IMG/VR virus record: IMGVR_UViG_3300020185_001680
Coordinates: 1-64,000 of that record
Length of the DNA: 64,000 nt
Direction: 5' to 3' (one strand)
Origin: a virus
How positions within the stretch are numbered: the first letter of the stretch is position 1; every line of letters begins with the position of its first letter. Below are positions 42,776-50,942 of this stretch, piece after piece. A program made the position numbers and the translations under genes. Under the pieces are notes generated by a model. It was not told the DNA's origin. It did not search any database and saw only the letters and a program-made list of their open reading frames with translations.

Positions 42776-44398
42776 GTAAATTTCTCTTCCTTGGTTATCA
42801 TAAAATGGAACAACCTCAACTACATCGTCAAATGCGTTCTCAACCTTTAAAGATAATGTTACTTTTTCATTGATGTATCTAGTGTAGTACAAGTTCATCT
42901 TTTTCAAGTCCTCTAAAAACTCGCTGTCAATTATATCATATTGACTAGGTGCCCTGTCTAAGTTAACTGCATACTTCACTTGATATTCGTTCTTGCCGTA
43001 ACGTTGTTTCCAACTAATCATAGCACCATACTTGGCAACTCTAGGTTGCTCTGTGTCTGTATACTTTAGCATAACACTTACTGCACCAAAGTTCTGCATG
43101 TATCTAAAACCCTGTGTAATGAAGTCTCCTGCGTTGTAGTACTGCGGATTAACATACACATCACCTAACATAAAGCCGGATTGATAATCAATAGTTTCTG
43201 AAAACTCGTATCTAAATAGACCAAGTGTTCCGAACCCAATCTCATACCCAATGCCTTCTTCTGGTTTTAAAGTTTCGTTACCTAATACAAAATCGTCACC
43301 GAACTTTTCATACAGTGTAGGCTTTCTAAAACTGTTTCCAATATTTAAAAAGAACTGTCCTTTTGTCATACCAAAACGTAATGCATTCTGATCATCGTTA
43401 CCAACTCTAATACCAAAGTTATAATCGAATACTGCCGATGCATTAACACTAACGAACGCTCCGTAGTTGTCATCTTCGTATGTGTTCGAGCCTGATGTTG
43501 ATTCAGTTGCATAATGTAATGCTTCTGCGTCTACACCAAAGTCAATAGACACCATTGAACTTAGGTCTTTATGCTCTGCTATTCTCAAGAAGTTTCTATA
43601 ACTCTCATTACTGTAAGTTTGAATACCATCTGTGGAATACTTGCTGTCAGTGAATGACCTGCCTATAGTAATGTTATCATTTCTAACACTAAGATTATAA
43701 CGGTCACCTACATCCACACAATCGTTTGATTGTGAAAAGTCAGCAGTGTAGCAGTTGTCGTAATCATATTCGTACTCAACAAACTTACCTGCGAATGTCC
43801 AATCGCCTGCATCAACGGATACTTTTACTTGTTGTAAGTCATAAGAATCCTCCTCAGTGTTGTCATTTCTAACACTAGGCATATCGGATCTAAACTTAGT
43901 ATACTCAAAATTATCGGTTGGTGCTATTCTTAAATAAGAAGGGTCAGATCCTTCAAATCTAATAGTGCTACCAGAATCGATAACGTCTTTGATTAACACT
44001 GTTCCTGCAATACTGCCTGAACCATATAGTACACCATTTGCACCTGTGATTACTTTTACGCTCTCACCTGATACAATGTCGTGTCCAAAGTTATACCATC
44101 CTGATCCGGGCTCATTGGCTGGTATACCGTTAGTGTATACTGTGGTGTGTACTGTTTGAGCACCACGCTCGTTATAGCCTATAAATCCACCATAACCACC
44201 TGGGTTATAAGTGAAAGCAGGCATAATTGCACTAATCAATCTAGTACTTGTAATTGGAGTCGTCTCCATTAATTGTACTTGTTGGGCAACTACTATTACC
44301 TCTTCTATCTCATCTGCTTCTACTGTAGCAGGCGTCATAAATGCTATTGTTAATAACAGTGCGCCGCCTGTACTGTAAAATGTATTTTTAAGTTTCAT
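42752..44398 (-). CDS. TonB-dependent outer-membrane receptor
   Basis: A 548-residue TonB-dependent receptor. Residues 1-28 are a signal peptide (MKLKNTFYSTGGALLLTIAF, cleaved near TVEA-DE). 'EEVIVVAQQ' follows as a TonB box. The plug (about 45-170) contains 'GYNERGAQTVHTTVYTNGIP' and 'VITGANGVLYGSGSIAGTV'. The remainder is a beta barrel with 'NSFRKPTLYEKFG' and 'NETLKPEEGIGYEIGF', ending in YNW, an aromatic last residue as used for BAM insertion. Sequence layout is nearest the BtuB/vitamin or siderophore type; the ligand is unknown. It is shorter than most (600-750). It has its own promoter, GGAGAG ribosome binding site and a structured terminator-like element upstream. A phage copy could feed the host or block rival phages. 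Confidence 0.92.
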   Translation of the reverse strand: MKLKNTFYSTGGALLLTIAFMTPATVEADEIEEVIVVAQQVQLMETTPITSTRLISAIMPAFTYNPGGYGGFIGYNERGAQTVHTTVYTNGIPANEPGSGWYNFGHDIVSGESVKVITGANGVLYGSGSIAGTVLIKDVIDSGSTIRFEGSDPSYLRIAPTDNFEYTKFRSDMPSVRNDNTEEDSYDLQQVKVSVDAGDWTFAGKFVEYEYDYDNCYTADFSQSNDCVDVGDRYNLSVRNDNITIGRSFTDSKYSTDGIQTYSNESYRNFLRIAEHKDLSSMVSIDFGVDAEALHYATESTSGSNTYEDDNYGAFVSVNASAVFDYNFGIRVGNDDQNALRFGMTKGQFFLNIGNSFRKPTLYEKFGDDFVLGNETLKPEEGIGYEIGFGTLGLFRYEFSETIDYQSGFMLGDVYVNPQYYNAGDFITQGFRYMQNFGAVSVMLKYTDTEQPRVAKYGAMISWKQRYGKNEYQVKYAVNLDRAPSQYDIIDSEFLEDLKKMNLYYTRYINEKVTLSLKVENAFDDVVEVVPFYDNQGREIYLTLGYNW

Positions 44399-44424
44399 AA
44401 ACTCTCCTTATTATTATACAACTA

Positions 44425-44452
44425 ATTATACGCATCAGTGGCACAAAGTCAA
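44425..44452 (-). promoter_or_regulatory. Early-type sigma70 promoter for the receptor gene
   Basis: TTGACT (44447-44452), 16-base spacer, TATAAT (44425-44430). It is followed by a GGAGAG ribosome binding site and the ATG at 44398. Confidence 0.9.
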
Positions 44453-44472
44453 GTGTTTTCTTAATAAAAGGT

Positions 44473-44537
44473 GAAGCCCGGAGGGGATCCGGGCTTCGTG
44501 GTGCTCTGTTGGGGGGATGACTAACGTTTGAGCACCA
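44473..44537 (-). terminator. GC-rich double-hairpin element, terminator-like
   Basis: Two stems between the AAA ATPase gene and the receptor promoter. One is TGGTGCTC/GAGCACCA (8 bp, 23-base loop, 44499-44537), the other GAAGCCCGG/CCGGGCTTC (9 bp, 7-base loop, 44473-44497). On the minus transcript the second stem is followed by ACCTTTTATT, a weak U-tract. It is much more GC-rich than its surroundings. It could be a terminator or a small structured RNA. Confidence 0.65.
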
Positions 44538-44563
44538 GGGAAACGATAGCAATGTTACTTATT

Positions 44564-45598
44564 TTAAATATGCCCCTTCATACAAGTAGTTCTGGCTAGT
44601 GCCTGCCAATTTGCAGGGTCCATTTTTCTCAAGTCTGAGATTTTAAGAACCATTCGCAAACTAATCTCTCTAAGGATTGCGGCATTGTCTAGCATAAAGT
44701 TAATAATTTCTTTATCACCTTCTTCACCAAACTTGTATTCTTCAAGCATACCATCACGAACAATTTGCTTGATCCTAATGAACTTATCTGAGATGCTGTT
44801 CATTGTAAGATCCAAGTAGTGACATCTTGACATAAGAGCCGCTAAGTGATCCTTAATCTTCTTAGAACGAACGTTTTCAAAGTCAACGTTAGTAATAAAG
44901 ATACAACCACCTTTGAACTCAAACCTATCTGGAATGCCTTCCCTACGCAATGCGTTGGACTCTGACTTCCAAGTGATGTAACGCTTCTTACCTGAATCCA
45001 ATGTAGCCTTCAGCATGTTCAAACATACTTCGTCAAACAATACACTGTCACAGTCATCAAATACAAGTATGTTACCTGCCGCACTATTGTTATATAGTGT
45101 TTGGAATAAACCAATTGGCGTAACAGAACCTTTAACAACTTCAGTCCTTGCAGGCTTACCAGCAACTTCTGTAAGCATATCGTAATCTTCCAATACAGTT
45201 TCTACACCAAAAGACTTACCAACACCTGGAGGACCACTAACAATCATACCACGTACTGTGCCTTCTGCTACAGCATGAGTCATACGATCCAAGATATCAA
45301 AACGTTCTTTAATACGTTCGATTGCTTGTTCTTCGTTTTCTTCCTCTTTAGGAGTGTTGTCGATTTTAGGCTGTTCAGCATAAACACTTGGAGTAACATA
45401 TTCTAAATCCTGTGTAGGATCTTCTATAAGTACTCTAATGCTTGAAAACTTCTCGCCCATTGCTTCACTACCGTCCACTGTAATAAAGGCACCTTTTTTG
45501 CCTATGTTAAGTGGCTTGATGATTGGAAATACTGTATCAACGATATCGTTTTTACGGTATGTACCAGTCTTGATTTTTACATAATTTTGTTTTGTCAT
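44564..45598 (-). CDS. AAA-family ATPase
   Basis: A 344-residue P-loop ATPase. Walker A is GPPGVGKS (122-129), Walker B 'NILVFDDCDSVLFDE' (about 178-192), then 'GGCIFITNVD' as sensor 1. It is not the clamp loader gp44, whose N-terminus differs. Similar single AAA proteins occur in many large myophages, with unproven roles in replication or assembly. Two strong tandem promoters in the 198-base leader suggest high early expression. Confidence 0.85.
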   Translation of the reverse strand: MTKQNYVKIKTGTYRKNDIVDTVFPIIKPLNIGKKGAFITVDGSEAMGEKFSSIRVLIEDPTQDLEYVTPSVYAEQPKIDNTPKEEENEEQAIERIKERFDILDRMTHAVAEGTVRGMIVSGPPGVGKSFGVETVLEDYDMLTEVAGKPARTEVVKGSVTPIGLFQTLYNNSAAGNILVFDDCDSVLFDEVCLNMLKATLDSGKKRYITWKSESNALRREGIPDRFEFKGGCIFITNVDFENVRSKKIKDHLAALMSRCHYLDLTMNSISDKFIRIKQIVRDGMLEEYKFGEEGDKEIINFMLDNAAILREISLRMVLKISDLRKMDPANWQALARTTCMKGHI

Positions 45599-45656
45599 AT
45601 TGTCATCCCCGACATAATGATTAATGTTAATAAGCCCTTCTTACTAACTTGTGTAT

Positions 45657-45685
45657 ATTATACTAAATTCCAGTGTCCATGTCAA
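45657..45685 (-). promoter_or_regulatory. Early-type sigma70 promoter, proximal of tandem pair
   Basis: TTGACA (45680-45685), 17-base spacer, TATAAT (45657-45662). Preceded by TGGTAAAAAGG, shared with the distal copy. Confidence 0.92.
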
Positions 45686-45742
45686 CCTTTTTACCAGTTT
45701 TATTGAACTTTTTTCCTGTCCTTTATTGTTTAATATGTATAT

Positions 45743-45771
45743 ATTATACAGTCGTATGCCCCCGAAGTCAA
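45743..45771 (-). promoter_or_regulatory. Early-type sigma70 promoter, distal of tandem pair
   Basis: TTGACT (45766-45771), 17-base spacer, TATAAT (45743-45748). The 16-base stretch TGGTAAAAAGGTTGAC is identical in both copies. Confidence 0.92.
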
Positions 45772-45796
45772 CCTTTTTACCATTCTTTTTGGTAAA

Positions 45797-46345
45797 TTAT
45801 TGAGAAATATTGAGGTGTTTGTACGCTTTTTGTACTGCTTTCGCTTGATTATAAGCATCAGCGAGTGCTGAATGCAGGTCTTTTTGGGTGCCGGAATCGT
45901 CTTTACGCATGTCTCTAGGCACTAATTGCCCTAATGTTCTGCTATCCGCTTCTTGCCAATATGCCCAATTCTTGTGCTGTTTAAAACTGTTCTCTATTAG
46001 GTCTTCAAGGATGCCGTAATCAAACCGCGATCCTTGAGCCCATTTAAGTTCAGTTCCAACTAGCCACTTGTTAAGGTCTGCAATGAAAGTCATAACAGGC
46101 GTCCTGTTCTCATCTGAAAACGCTTCGTCCTGTATTGCTTTATCTTGTTGTCCCCACCATTCAATAGTATTAGGATCAATTACTCTGCCAGCGGCAGTTT
46201 GTTCATCAATGTCTAATCTTACACTAAATGGGGTATGTGGTTCTTCGCTAGTGTACGGGTCGAACTTTACACCGCCAATAGTTAAAACCACAGCATCAGG
46301 TTTAGTACCCAATGTTTCAATGTCAATCATTGCATGTGTTGTCAT
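45797..46345 (-). CDS. dexA: DexA-like 3'-5' exonuclease
   Basis: A 182-residue DEDD-family exonuclease like T4 DexA. Exo I is D8-I-E10 ('AMIDIETLG'), exo II 'SRFDYGILED', exo III 'DLHSALADAYNQ' with the catalytic His and Asp (about 155-160). It degrades DNA from the 3' end, mainly in nucleotide recycling or host DNA breakdown. Its ATG overlaps the stop of a small upstream gene by one base; both follow the promoter at 46555. Confidence 0.9.
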   Translation of the reverse strand: MTTHAMIDIETLGTKPDAVVLTIGGVKFDPYTSEEPHTPFSVRLDIDEQTAAGRVIDPNTIEWWGQQDKAIQDEAFSDENRTPVMTFIADLNKWLVGTELKWAQGSRFDYGILEDLIENSFKQHKNWAYWQEADSRTLGQLVPRDMRKDDSGTQKDLHSALADAYNQAKAVQKAYKHLNISQ

Positions 46346-46527
46346 TACTTATATTGTCCAAATAATTTATCAAAAATTTCTTCTGCTTCATCGGGCGTTA
46401 GTAACGCTTCATTGTAAGCAGAACGCTCTTCGTGATTCTTAAGACGCCATTCAGTGAAGTTCTCATTGTATGGTTTCTGTGGATCATAAGTAAACGTATA
46501 GCCATCGTCAAATGTTTGAATAGTCAT
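46345..46527 (-). CDS. Hypothetical small protein
   Basis: A 60-residue protein (MTIQTFDDGYTFTYDPQKPY... ending FDKLFGQYK), coupled to dexA by a one-base overlap. AGGAG lies upstream and a near-consensus promoter is about 30 bases before the ATG. No family recognised. Confidence 0.75.
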   Translation of the reverse strand: MTIQTFDDGYTFTYDPQKPYNENFTEWRLKNHEERSAYNEALLTPDEAEEIFDKLFGQYK

Positions 46528-46554
46528 ATCATACTCCTAATTTATGTACTGCAT

Positions 46555-46584
46555 AGTATAGCACTAAAAGATACGGTGTGTCAA
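46555..46584 (-). promoter_or_regulatory. Early-type sigma70 promoter for the dexA unit
   Basis: TTGACA (46579-46584), 18-base spacer, TATACT (46555-46560). The -35 overlaps the last codons of the metallopeptidase gene. Confidence 0.82.
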
Positions 46585-46976
46585 CCGATTTCGAAATATT
46601 TTTTGCACATATCCTCTTCGATGCCAAATGCTTCTTTTTCCCACGGTAGTTCGATATAAGGTAAATGCCGAGTTTCAGCATAGTCATATTGATTGTTTAT
46701 CAGTTGCTTTGCATGTATTAGTTCATGCGTAAGATGTAGCAATATATCATCGCGAGTAAATGTAGTATCATAACTGTGTCTTGCCAAATCTATGTGTATT
46801 AGTTCTGAATCGCCCCAACAATATCCTGCCATTTGTTGGTCTAAATGATGTAACAAGTTAATGTCTATATCTACATCGTGTTCAGCATCAGGACATAATT
46901 CATTTAGCATAAGCATACATGCTTCTACAATATCACTCTTATGTTTAATCCTTCCAGTAAAGTATATATAAATCAC
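46581..46976 (-). CDS. Zinc metallopeptidase-like protein (HExxH)
   Basis: A 131-residue protein with the zinc motif H84-E-x-x-H88 ('THELIHAKQ') and a downstream Glu-rich 'PWEKEAFGIEE' whose E115 or E120 could be the third ligand, giving a gluzincin or SprT-like arrangement. It is a minimal single-domain form. The start is GTG at 46976, overlapping the upstream stop (GTGA). The target protein is unknown. Confidence 0.72.
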   Translation of the reverse strand: MIYIYFTGRIKHKSDIVEACMLMLNELCPDAEHDVDIDINLLHHLDQQMAGYCWGDSELIHIDLARHSYDTTFTRDDILLHLTHELIHAKQLINNQYDYAETRHLPYIELPWEKEAFGIEEDMCKKYFEIG

Positions 46977-47971
46977 ACACTTATCTCAACAAGTTGCTTA
47001 AATTCATTGCTTTGCAGATGCAAAAAGTTATTCTTGCGCCTGAGTGCTGTATGATGGTATATATCGATTATGTTATCATTTAATCGACCTATTTCGCTAA
47101 CACAGGAATTAACACGTTTTACCAAGTCAATCTCTTCATCATAAGAATGATCTATTAAGTCTCTAAAAACATCAAACCCAAACTGCTCTAGTTTCTTAAT
47201 AGAACCTGGAGCATTTATTGATAAAAACAACTGCCCTGAATATATAGGCTTCCATGTTTTCTCTGAAAAGAACAAACGTACACACGAACTTTCAGTTATA
47301 ACATGCAATGCTGTTTCATTATATGCTGGGCTACTCACAGTGTGGTCATTAACATATGATGAGCTTTGTCTTCCAATATCGTCTATTGTAATTGGACATT
47401 TATGCTGTATCTTCTGCATAAAATATTCGTACTCATCAGTATAGTTTATGAGATCCTGTTTCCAATATTCTGTCTGCAAGTGATTTCTAGAATGCTCTTG
47501 CTTATCCCAAAGAAAACTATGCAACACAGAATCTTGTAAGTTATGCTGATAAATTTTATTCAGTGTGATCAGTCTGTGCATTTTAGGAACAGAGTTCAAA
47601 CAAGAAAATTTATATGTTATAGGCTTTTCTTCAATCGGGTATACTAACTGACTATAGGGCAAATGGAAGTAAGAAGTGTAATACTGTTCGTTAGCGTCAT
47701 CGCTAAGTACTACCACCTTTTTGTTTTTATGCTCATCAATAAATGATTGGACTTGCTGTTGAAATGATATGACATCGACCATTGGGTTATGACTTATGTC
47801 CAATATAATAGTGTCAAACCATTCAAGCTCGGGTAGTGTGCGGTGCATTAAACCATCGTTAACTATGACGTAATTGTCGTGTATACCTAATTTAGTAGAC
47901 AACCACGGTATGAGGTATTGTCTACTAGTAGAGATATTGTAAACTTCAGTCAAATCAAGAATTTGTTTCAT
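46973..47971 (-). CDS. Glycosyltransferase-like protein, paralogue 3
   Basis: A 332-residue paralogue of the proteins at 15686 and 28731, with a shorter N-terminal part. Shared landmarks are 'FSCLNSVPKMHRLITL' and 'LFFSEKTWKPIYSGQLFLS', then 'LEQFGFDVFRDLIDHSYD'. It lies between uvsY and the metallopeptidase in the replication run, whereas the other two are in the late region. No Shine-Dalgarno is apparent. A glycosyltransferase role is inferred. Confidence 0.65.
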   Translation of the reverse strand: MKQILDLTEVYNISTSRQYLIPWLSTKLGIHDNYVIVNDGLMHRTLPELEWFDTIILDISHNPMVDVISFQQQVQSFIDEHKNKKVVVLSDDANEQYYTSYFHLPYSQLVYPIEEKPITYKFSCLNSVPKMHRLITLNKIYQHNLQDSVLHSFLWDKQEHSRNHLQTEYWKQDLINYTDEYEYFMQKIQHKCPITIDDIGRQSSSYVNDHTVSSPAYNETALHVITESSCVRLFFSEKTWKPIYSGQLFLSINAPGSIKKLEQFGFDVFRDLIDHSYDEEIDLVKRVNSCVSEIGRLNDNIIDIYHHTALRRKNNFLHLQSNEFKQLVEISV

Positions 47972-47972
47972 C

Positions 47973-48434
47973 TTAACTAATAACTATATCTTCCATGCCT
48001 GCTGTTCGCAGTCTTGTGATGTGACCTATTTGCCACTGTTTAGTATCTAAGCCTTTCATGATGCCAAGATACCTATTACGCAATAGGCTGTATTGATTCG
48101 TAAGGTGTGTTAGGTTGATAACACTATCCTCACTATCAACAAACTTTTCAGCATCTCTGCTGGACAGTTGTCTATTGTATGCTTCTAAGTATTTGCGGAA
48201 TGTTTTAGAACGTTCTCTACGAAGTTCTATATTTAAGTGTTCGAGAATTGCTTCAATCTCTTGTAGTTGATTGAAGCGATGCTCTGTGATGCCAGGAAGA
48301 GAAGCACTAGATTTCTCTAGGCTTCCCTTTATACCGCATTCGTATTTGGCGTCTTCTAGCTCGTTTTCAAAATAGTCGATTGAATCAACAATTTTGCCTA
48401 AGTCTGCTACTACTGAATTATACCAACCTGCCAT
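47973..48434 (-). CDS. uvsY: UvsY recombination mediator
   Basis: A 153-residue helical protein of the type called UvsY in marine T4-like phages, with 'YNRQLSSRDAEKFVDSED' and 'NRYLGIMKGLDTKQWQIGHI' then 'RLRTAGMED'. UvsY loads UvsX on gp32-coated ssDNA. Context supports this: it follows uvsX with one small gene between. Compared with T4 UvsY (137) it is slightly longer. Confidence 0.82.
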   Translation of the reverse strand: MAGWYNSVVADLGKIVDSIDYFENELEDAKYECGIKGSLEKSSASLPGITEHRFNQLQEIEAILEHLNIELRRERSKTFRKYLEAYNRQLSSRDAEKFVDSEDSVINLTHLTNQYSLLRNRYLGIMKGLDTKQWQIGHITRLRTAGMEDIVIS

Positions 48435-48437
48435 TTT

Positions 48438-48671
48438 TTAACCCCAGTCGTCGTCTTCTGCGTCTTCATCATCACCGAAACCAAAGTGACCTACAACTGC
48501 TGTCTTCAAGACACCATCAAATGTAATCACTTCATCTTCGATATTACCTAAGTCTGCTTCCTCATCGAAAACTCTCACTAGGTGCTCTGCCGCTTCAACA
48601 CGATCCTTCTTTGGAACATAGTTCTTAATGCTATCCCATATACTTACTAATAATAAAATATCTGGATTCAT
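48438..48671 (-). CDS. Conserved small protein between uvsX and uvsY
   Basis: A 77-residue acidic protein (MNPDILLLVSIWDSIKNYVP, C-terminus DDEDAEDDDWG). It overlaps uvsX by one base and precedes uvsY by three. The acidic tail recalls T4 gp32-type or UvsY-interacting tails. I recognise the position but no function. Confidence 0.8.
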   Translation of the reverse strand: MNPDILLLVSIWDSIKNYVPKKDRVEAAEHLVRVFDEEADLGNIEDEVITFDGVLKTAVVGHFGFGDDEDAEDDDWG

Positions 48672-49780
48672 TATTCAACTCCTTCCTGTGTTGGATCATC
48701 TACTAAAGTTTCGTCATCAACTAAATCAGAAATATCTTCATCTTGTACAGTTTCAGGAATCTGATTCCATTCATCCATAACAACTTGAAGACGTTCTTCT
48801 GTCCATTGCTTTCTAAACTCTTTAATCTCTTCGCCTGTAACAGGTGAGACATAAGAAAGTTTATTTCCTACTTTAGTTACGATTCCTTTTTGTTCAAGTA
48901 ATTCTAAAATACCTGAATAAGGATTCATTCCTGATTCGTATGGAATTTTAATCTGTACACTTTCAAACGGTTTGCTGTAACGAGTTTTCACTACTTTACA
49001 TGCCGCTCTAATACCTTGCACAGTACTAACTTTGTTTCCATCTTCATCTTCTTTCAGTTTCAACTTCTTCATTGCAACAACAATACTTGAAGCATACACA
49101 AAACCTTGTCCTCCACTGATTTTATCATCAGGGTCAAACATATCTTGCGATGCGTATGTATGGTTAGTAGCAACGAGTCCAATTGGATGTGGTGCTAGTT
49201 GGTTAACTGTATTTCTAACTAAGGCTGTTAGTGCCTTTGGCTTTCTACCCATATCGCCTTTCATATCACCTTTTTCAAATTGTGCTACGTCAGTCGGTGT
49301 AAGTAACATACCTAGACTGTCTACAACAAATAGTAGTTTAGGCTGTTCCTCGTATGGTAAATCACCGTAGTTACTTTTATAGTCTTTTACAAAGTCACTG
49401 ATAGTTTTAGCAACATCATCAATCATGCTAACACTAATCTTGAGAAGTTTCTCAGGAGTTGTGTCTACATCTAATGCTTGTAGCCAATCCTCATCAAGTG
49501 CATTTTCACTATCAAATAGTACTACTTGACAACCTTGCTCTTGTGCGTTCTTTACTAAGTTACCAGAACAGATAAAACTTTTACCCGAACCAGACTCTCC
49601 AGCAAACACACTTACTTTACCCAAAGGAACTCCCTTTTGGAAGTCCCCACTAATTAGGTAGTTAAGTGTATAGTTACCAGTAGAGATCCAGTCTTGCGGA
49701 TCATGAAATCCAGCACTAATGCCAGAAATACTTTTCGTGATGCCTGTTCTAAACTTTGTTAAGTCAAATGGTTTCTGCAT
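48671..49780 (-). CDS. uvsX: UvsX recombinase
   Basis: A RecA-family recombinase (369 residues) that catalyses strand exchange. Walker A is 'FAGESGSGKS' (about 60-67), Walker B 'PKLLFVVDSLGM' (about 145), and loop L2 with 'NHTYASQDMFDPDDKISGGQG'-like sequence (about 205-220). The C-terminus is acidic (DETLVDDPTQEGVE). AAGGAG precedes the ATG. It sits ten bases after gp32 in the gp32-uvsX-uvsY run. Confidence 0.95.
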   Translation of the reverse strand: MQKPFDLTKFRTGITKSISGISAGFHDPQDWISTGNYTLNYLISGDFQKGVPLGKVSVFAGESGSGKSFICSGNLVKNAQEQGCQVVLFDSENALDEDWLQALDVDTTPEKLLKISVSMIDDVAKTISDFVKDYKSNYGDLPYEEQPKLLFVVDSLGMLLTPTDVAQFEKGDMKGDMGRKPKALTALVRNTVNQLAPHPIGLVATNHTYASQDMFDPDDKISGGQGFVYASSIVVAMKKLKLKEDEDGNKVSTVQGIRAACKVVKTRYSKPFESVQIKIPYESGMNPYSGILELLEQKGIVTKVGNKLSYVSPVTGEEIKEFRKQWTEERLQVVMDEWNQIPETVQDEDISDLVDDETLVDDPTQEGVE

Positions 49781-49790
49781 GTTAGTCTCC

Positions 49791-50804
49791 TTATGTACGG
49801 TTTCTAATCATGTTCAGAATATCATCTGCACTCGGTTTTGCTTCGCCTTCTGCCACTGGAGCCGCAGGTGCCTCTGGAGCCGGAGCCGCAGGTGCCACTT
49901 CTGCTACTGGTTCTACTGGAGCCGCAACTGGAGCCGCAGGTGCTACTGCTGGTGCAGGTGCAACTGGCGCCGCCTGTGCTGGTGCTGTTGTAGATTGTGT
50001 TGCAGTTGCAGGAACATCTACGCCATATGGCTTGTAGAAGTTACCCCATCTTTCGACATCATACAATTCACCGTCAACTGACGCTTGAAACATTTCGCTA
50101 ATTGCGTTAATTTCATCTGCACCAGGACGCTTCGGTAAGAAGTCTGCAAGGTTATGAAGACCATGTGTATCAATAGCCGCAAGTTCATTTTCATCTAATG
50201 CTCTTTCTTTACGAGCCCATTTAGATGTACTGTAGTCTGCGTATTGACCTTTGGTTGTTTTAGTTACTCTAAAATCTGTACCATTCATATAGTCAGTAGG
50301 CATATTTTCCATATCTGGGTCCATAAGTGCTGACTTAATAATGTTAAAGATTTGAGGTGAAATGACGAAACGTCTGATTGGATTCTCAGGCGTGTTTGCT
50401 TCGGTCATTGGGTTTTCAGTTACATATCCTTGGAAGATATATGAACGCTTTTTCCAATACTTTCTGCCCATGTCTTCTAGACTTGGGTCTTTAAACCAAG
50501 GACGTACCTCAGTTAATACTGGACAAGTGTCTCCATACATTTCTGCACAAGGTACTTGTACTGTTACAGGCTTCATGTCTCCGCCTTTAATACCTGGGAA
50601 AGTCAAACGAATCATTTGTCTTTCTTGCCAAAAGAACGTATTGTCAACGTCTGCGTCAGGTAAGAACCTGAGAGTTGCCGATGTCCCTTCGTCGATATTC
50701 CAGTGTGGATAAATGGCGTTGTCGCCGCCTGATTGTTGCTTTGATCCGGAACCTTTCGATTCCATTGCTTGTAGTTTTGCTCTAATTTCTGCTAAAGATG
50801 CCAT
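49791..50804 (-). CDS. gp32: Single-stranded DNA-binding protein gp32
   Basis: A 337-residue gp32 that coats ssDNA and recruits the replication and recombination machinery. It begins with a basic cooperativity segment (MASLAEIRAKLQAMESKGSG); the OB core carries 'VPCAEMYGDTCPVL' (putative zinc-site cysteines) and 'GRKYWKKRSYIFQGYV'. The linker (about 245-320) is a long Pro/Ala/Val-rich stretch ('APAPEAPAAPVAEGEAKP'), and the C-terminus is SADDILNMIRNRT rather than the fully acidic tail of T4. AGGAGAAAA precedes the ATG and a consensus promoter lies 66-94 bases upstream. Confidence 0.94.
   Translation of the reverse strand: MASLAEIRAKLQAMESKGSGSKQQSGGDNAIYPHWNIDEGTSATLRFLPDADVDNTFFWQERQMIRLTFPGIKGGDMKPVTVQVPCAEMYGDTCPVLTEVRPWFKDPSLEDMGRKYWKKRSYIFQGYVTENPMTEANTPENPIRRFVISPQIFNIIKSALMDPDMENMPTDYMNGTDFRVTKTTKGQYADYSTSKWARKERALDENELAAIDTHGLHNLADFLPKRPGADEINAISEMFQASVDGELYDVERWGNFYKPYGVDVPATATQSTTAPAQAAPVAPAPAVAPAAPVAAPVEPVAEVAPAAPAPEAPAAPVAEGEAKPSADDILNMIRNRT
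49850..49990 (-). repeat. Low-complexity Pro/Ala codon repeat in gp32
   Basis: Imperfect tandem copies of GGAGCCGCAGGTGCC-like units (plus-strand view) code the Pro/Ala linker of gp32. GC content is clearly above the surroundings. Confidence 0.75.
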
Positions 50805-50869
50805 AATAATTTTCTCCTTATATGTGCCATGTTCGTTAATACGTCTGGGTTTTTGTACTAACTGTGGTT

Positions 50870-50898
50870 ATTTTATATTCTTTAAGCCATGTTGTCAA
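50870..50898 (-). promoter_or_regulatory. Early-type sigma70 promoter for gp32
   Basis: TTGACA (50893-50898), 17-base spacer, TAAAAT (50870-50875). Preceded by TATAAAAAGG, like the tandem promoters near 45.7 kb. The rest of the 138-base gap holds no gene. Confidence 0.88.
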
Positions 50899-50942
50899 CC
50901 TTTTTATACTATTGCTGACAAATAGTTTTCTTTCCTGTAATA

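Noticed and set aside
44564-45598. AAA ATPase as clamp loader gp44
   Set aside because: The N-terminus and motif layout do not match gp44, and gp62 is not adjacent.
49850-49990. Tandem repeat as a possible CRISPR or mobile element
   Set aside because: The repeats are in frame, code a Pro/Ala linker in gp32, and have no spacers or inverted ends.
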